Shown here: positions 47,928 to 49,967 of the stretch, one piece after another
Numbering within the stretch: the first letter of the stretch is position 1
How the letters are laid out: the number at the start of each line of letters is the position of its first letter
Assembly (NCBI GenBank): GCA_913020075.1
Contig: CAJWAE010000004.1
Span: 1 to 49,967 of the forward strand
Direction: 5' to 3'
Length of the DNA stretch: 49,967 nt
Origin: an uncultured Flavobacteriaceae bacterium
GTDB taxonomy: Bacteria; Bacteroidota; Bacteroidia; Flavobacteriales; Flavobacteriaceae
The notes under the pieces: generated by a model
Databases searched by the model: none
Seen by the model: the letters and a program-made list of their open reading frames with translations, nothing else
What the model was told of the DNA's origin: nothing
Program-made: the position numbers and the translations under genes

Positions 47928-49056
47928 AGACATTATACAATTAAATAGTATTCCCGATGCAATTGAATCTATAAAAAATGGTGAAGTTATCATTGTTGTA
48001 GATGATGCAAATCGCGAAAACGAAGGTGATTTTATTGCTGCTGCTGATAAAGTAAACCCTGAGTTAATAAATTTTATGGCTACAAATGGAAGAGGGTTAA
48101 TATGTTCACCTCTATCTGAAGAAAGATGCCAAGAATTACATTTAACAAAAATGGTATCTAATAATACAGATCCACTTGAAACCGCATTTACAGTTTCAGT
48201 TGATTTAAAAGGAAATGGAGTAACTACAGGCATTTCAGCCTCTGACAGAGCCAAGACTATTAAAGCATTAGTTGATCCAAAAACAACTCCCTATGACTTA
48301 TCACGGCCTGGTCATGTTTTTCCATTAATTGCCAAAACAGGGGGTGTTTTGCGAAGGACTGGTCATACAGAAGCTGCAATTGACTTTGCTAGATTAGCCG
48401 GTTTAAATGCTGCAGGTGTAATTGTCGAGATCATGAACGAGGATGGAACCATGGCACGTATTCCTGAACTTTTGAAAGTTGCGGATAAATTCAATCTAAA
48501 AATAGTTTCAATTGAAGATTTGGTTTCATATAGAATGCAACATGATAGTCTTATTGTGAAAAAATCAGATAACGAAATTAAAACAAGATACGGAACCTTT
48601 CGAATGCGTGCTTATGAACAAACTACTAATGGAAATGTTCATTTAGCTTTAACAAAAGGAAATCTGAGTCTTGATGATATTGTTTTAACAAGAATACATT
48701 CTTCTAGAATAACAAATGATATTTTAGGTATGCTTACGGGCTCAATTTATAAGGGATTAGATGTTATATTTAAATTGATTAATAATGCTGATAAAGGAGC
48801 AATACTTTTTATCAATCAGGAACAAACTTCAGAAAATCTTTTAGCAAGAATCTCAGCATTAGAAGAAATGCAAAGCCAAGGAACATTAGACAAAGCACCT
48901 CCTATGAAAATGGATATTAAAGATTTTGGAATTGGTGCTCAAATTTTACATGATTTAAACATTCAAAAACTTAAAGTAATTAGCAATTCAAAACAACAAC
49001 GTAGGATTGGTATAACCGGTTATGGAATTTCGATTGAAGGATATCAAAATTATTAA
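47920..49056 (+). CDS. ribB: 3,4-dihydroxy-2-butanone 4-phosphate synthase with degenerate GTP cyclohydrolase II domain
   Basis: The N-terminal RibB domain (1-205) is intact: VVDDANRENEGDF (27-38) supplies the acidic Mg/substrate residues, and GHVFPLIA then GGVLRRTGHTEAAIDFARLAG (131-161) the rest. It makes the four-carbon riboflavin precursor from ribulose 5-phosphate. The C-terminal RibA-like domain (about 222-378) has lost the zinc site: the usual HSECLTGDVFGSLRCDCG region reads HSSRITNDILGMLTGSIYKG (260-279), and there is no cysteine anywhere after residue 70. GTP cyclohydrolase II activity is therefore not expected, and a separate ribA should exist. The ATG overlaps the permease stop by 8 bases. 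Confidence 0.92.
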   Translation: MNKDIIQLNSIPDAIESIKNGEVIIVVDDANRENEGDFIAAADKVNPELINFMATNGRGLICSPLSEERCQELHLTKMVSNNTDPLETAFTVSVDLKGNGVTTGISASDRAKTIKALVDPKTTPYDLSRPGHVFPLIAKTGGVLRRTGHTEAAIDFARLAGLNAAGVIVEIMNEDGTMARIPELLKVADKFNLKIVSIEDLVSYRMQHDSLIVKKSDNEIKTRYGTFRMRAYEQTTNGNVHLALTKGNLSLDDIVLTRIHSSRITNDILGMLTGSIYKGLDVIFKLINNADKGAILFINQEQTSENLLARISALEEMQSQGTLDKAPPMKMDIKDFGIGAQILHDLNIQKLKVISNSKQQRRIGITGYGISIEGYQNY

Positions 49057-49057
49057 T

Positions 49058-49813
49058 TTATTCAAAAAACCAAAGTTTAAAAGCCATAATTACTATCGTA
49101 AATAGCATGGCTATTCGTATGACTCTATCTCCTTTTTTTACTGACCATCGACTTGCCCACCAAGCACCAAAACTAGTACCAATTGCCATCAAAATTCCTA
49201 ATTTCCAATTTACAGAATCATTAACGGCAAAGAGAACTAAAGCAATTGTTGAATAGATAAAAACAATAACTACCTTCGTAGCGTTAGTTTTTATTAGGCT
49301 TAAATGATTAACACGATTTAAAAACAACATAATAACTATACCTACTCCTGCATTAATGAAACCACCGTATATACCAATAAAAAAAAATATAATTATACTA
49401 TAAATAAGATATTTACCTGTTAAACGTTCAGGCAGTTTTAAATTTAAATTTTTAGATTTAATAAGAATTAATAAACCTATAACAACCATAACAATAGCTA
49501 AAATCTTATTAAATAATAGGCCATCAAGATCAATAGCAATTTGAGCTCCTAAAATAGCTCCTATACTTGCACTGATTCCTAAATAAATATTAAAGGGAAA
49601 GGTAGAAACACCTTTGCTTTTATATCCCAAAGCTCCACTCATAGACTGAACAACTATGGCTATTCGATTTGTTCCATTTGCAATGTTCGGTGGTAATCCT
49701 AAAAAAATTAAAACAGGTAATGTAAAAATAGATCCTCCTCCTGCTAATGTGTTAATTACACCTGCTAAAAAACCTACCGTTAGTAAGAGAAATATTTGAA
49801 AAAGATCATTCAT
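49058..49813 (-). CDS. TauE/SafE family anion (sulfite/organosulfonate) exporter
   Basis: A membrane protein of about 250 residues with eight hydrophobic helices in two repeats. The first carries the signature GFLAGVINTLAGGGSIFTLPVL, the second the matching GIYGGFINAGVGIVIML. I prefer the ATG at 49813 (NDLFQIFLLLTVG), because relatives begin directly with the first helix; the ATG at 49840 would add nine residues. It converges on ribB with one base between the stops. The substrate is not predictable from sequence; sulfite, sulfonates or other small anions are the family range. Confidence 0.87.
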   Translation of the reverse strand: MNDLFQIFLLLTVGFLAGVINTLAGGGSIFTLPVLIFLGLPPNIANGTNRIAIVVQSMSGALGYKSKGVSTFPFNIYLGISASIGAILGAQIAIDLDGLLFNKILAIVMVVIGLLILIKSKNLNLKLPERLTGKYLIYSIIIFFFIGIYGGFINAGVGIVIMLFLNRVNHLSLIKTNATKVVIVFIYSTIALVLFAVNDSVNWKLGILMAIGTSFGAWWASRWSVKKGDRVIRIAMLFTIVIMAFKLWFFE

Positions 49814-49914
49814 ATGAGTAGGTGAAATTACAAAACTCATAGTATATTATGATATTAATGAGACTAATAAATATTTTCTAATCTAAAAAAGGAATGTATA
49901 TTTACGACCGCTAA

Positions 49915-49967
49915 GGAGAAATGGCAGAGTGGTCGAATGCGGCAGTCTTGAAAACTGTTGAGGGTCA
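49915..49967 (+). tRNA. tRNA-Ser (anticodon TGA), 3' end cut by window
   Basis: The 5' part of a serine tRNA is readable: acceptor strand GGAGAAA, D-arm TGGCAGAGTGGTCGAATGC, and anticodon stem GCAGT / ACTGT (one G-T pair) closing the loop CTTGAAA with anticodon TGA at 49949-49951. The variable arm and 3' half lie outside the window. A TATATTTA element (49897-49904) just upstream could be its -7 promoter box. Confidence 0.9.

Overview
The window looks like an AT-rich chromosome segment of a Bacteroidetes bacterium, most likely a (marine?) Flavobacteriia member. Supporting points are: lnt, pduO, DUF2795 and secA in that order; a large SecA without a C-terminal zinc motif; an arginine operon with an N-acylornithine (not ornithine) carbamoyltransferase; a ftsK-lolA-lptG-ribB block; a RibB with a degenerate RibA half; and several Bacteroidetes-type -7 promoter elements (TAnnTTTG). 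The species is not recognisable from the sequence alone.

Layout. 1-2100: a visibly more GC-rich block with a 5'-truncated PseG/PseH/formyltransferase polyprotein and the start of an ATP-grasp protein (nonulosonic-acid-type surface sugar genes). At about 2100 this block is joined in frame to the C-terminal part of lptB, which lacks its Walker A half. I read this as an assembly or amplification chimera, or a recent recombination. 2749-9547: envelope and housekeeping genes (pssA, lnt, pduO, DUF2795, secA). 9578-14793: a fatty acid hydroxylase-type membrane enzyme, a glycosyltransferase, a DUF5916 outer-membrane protein and a methyltransferase. 14790-15328: a decayed SGNH/GDSL hydrolase. 15451-23735 (minus strand): ilvD-ilvB-ilvN-ilvC-ilvA-gapN, the isoleucine/valine pathway from threonine and pyruvate as far as the keto acids, plus an NADP-dependent aldehyde dehydrogenase.

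23935-26055: an aldehyde dehydrogenase and a nitroreductase. 26101-29354 (minus strand): tilS and dsbD. 29473-37644: a complete-looking arginine operon (GNAT, argG, argC, argD, argF', argB, argE-like, argH) preceded by a 27-codon upstream reading frame ending in Arg-Arg-Arg-Pro-Asn-Gly-Val, a good candidate for an attenuation leader. 37647-37946: a decayed Gfo/Idh/MocA oxidoreductase. 37969-49813: lpd, nhaC, katG, then ftsK-lolA-lptG-ribB tightly coupled, a TauE/SafE exporter, and the first 53 bases of a tRNA-Ser(TGA) cut by the window end.

I see no CRISPR array, insertion sequence, prophage or recognisable defence system. The most interesting items are the in-frame chimeric joint, the arginine leader, the Ser at the substrate-selecting position of the carbamoyltransferase, the unassigned GNAT at the head of the arginine operon, and two pseudogenes that lie in apparently empty intergenic DNA.
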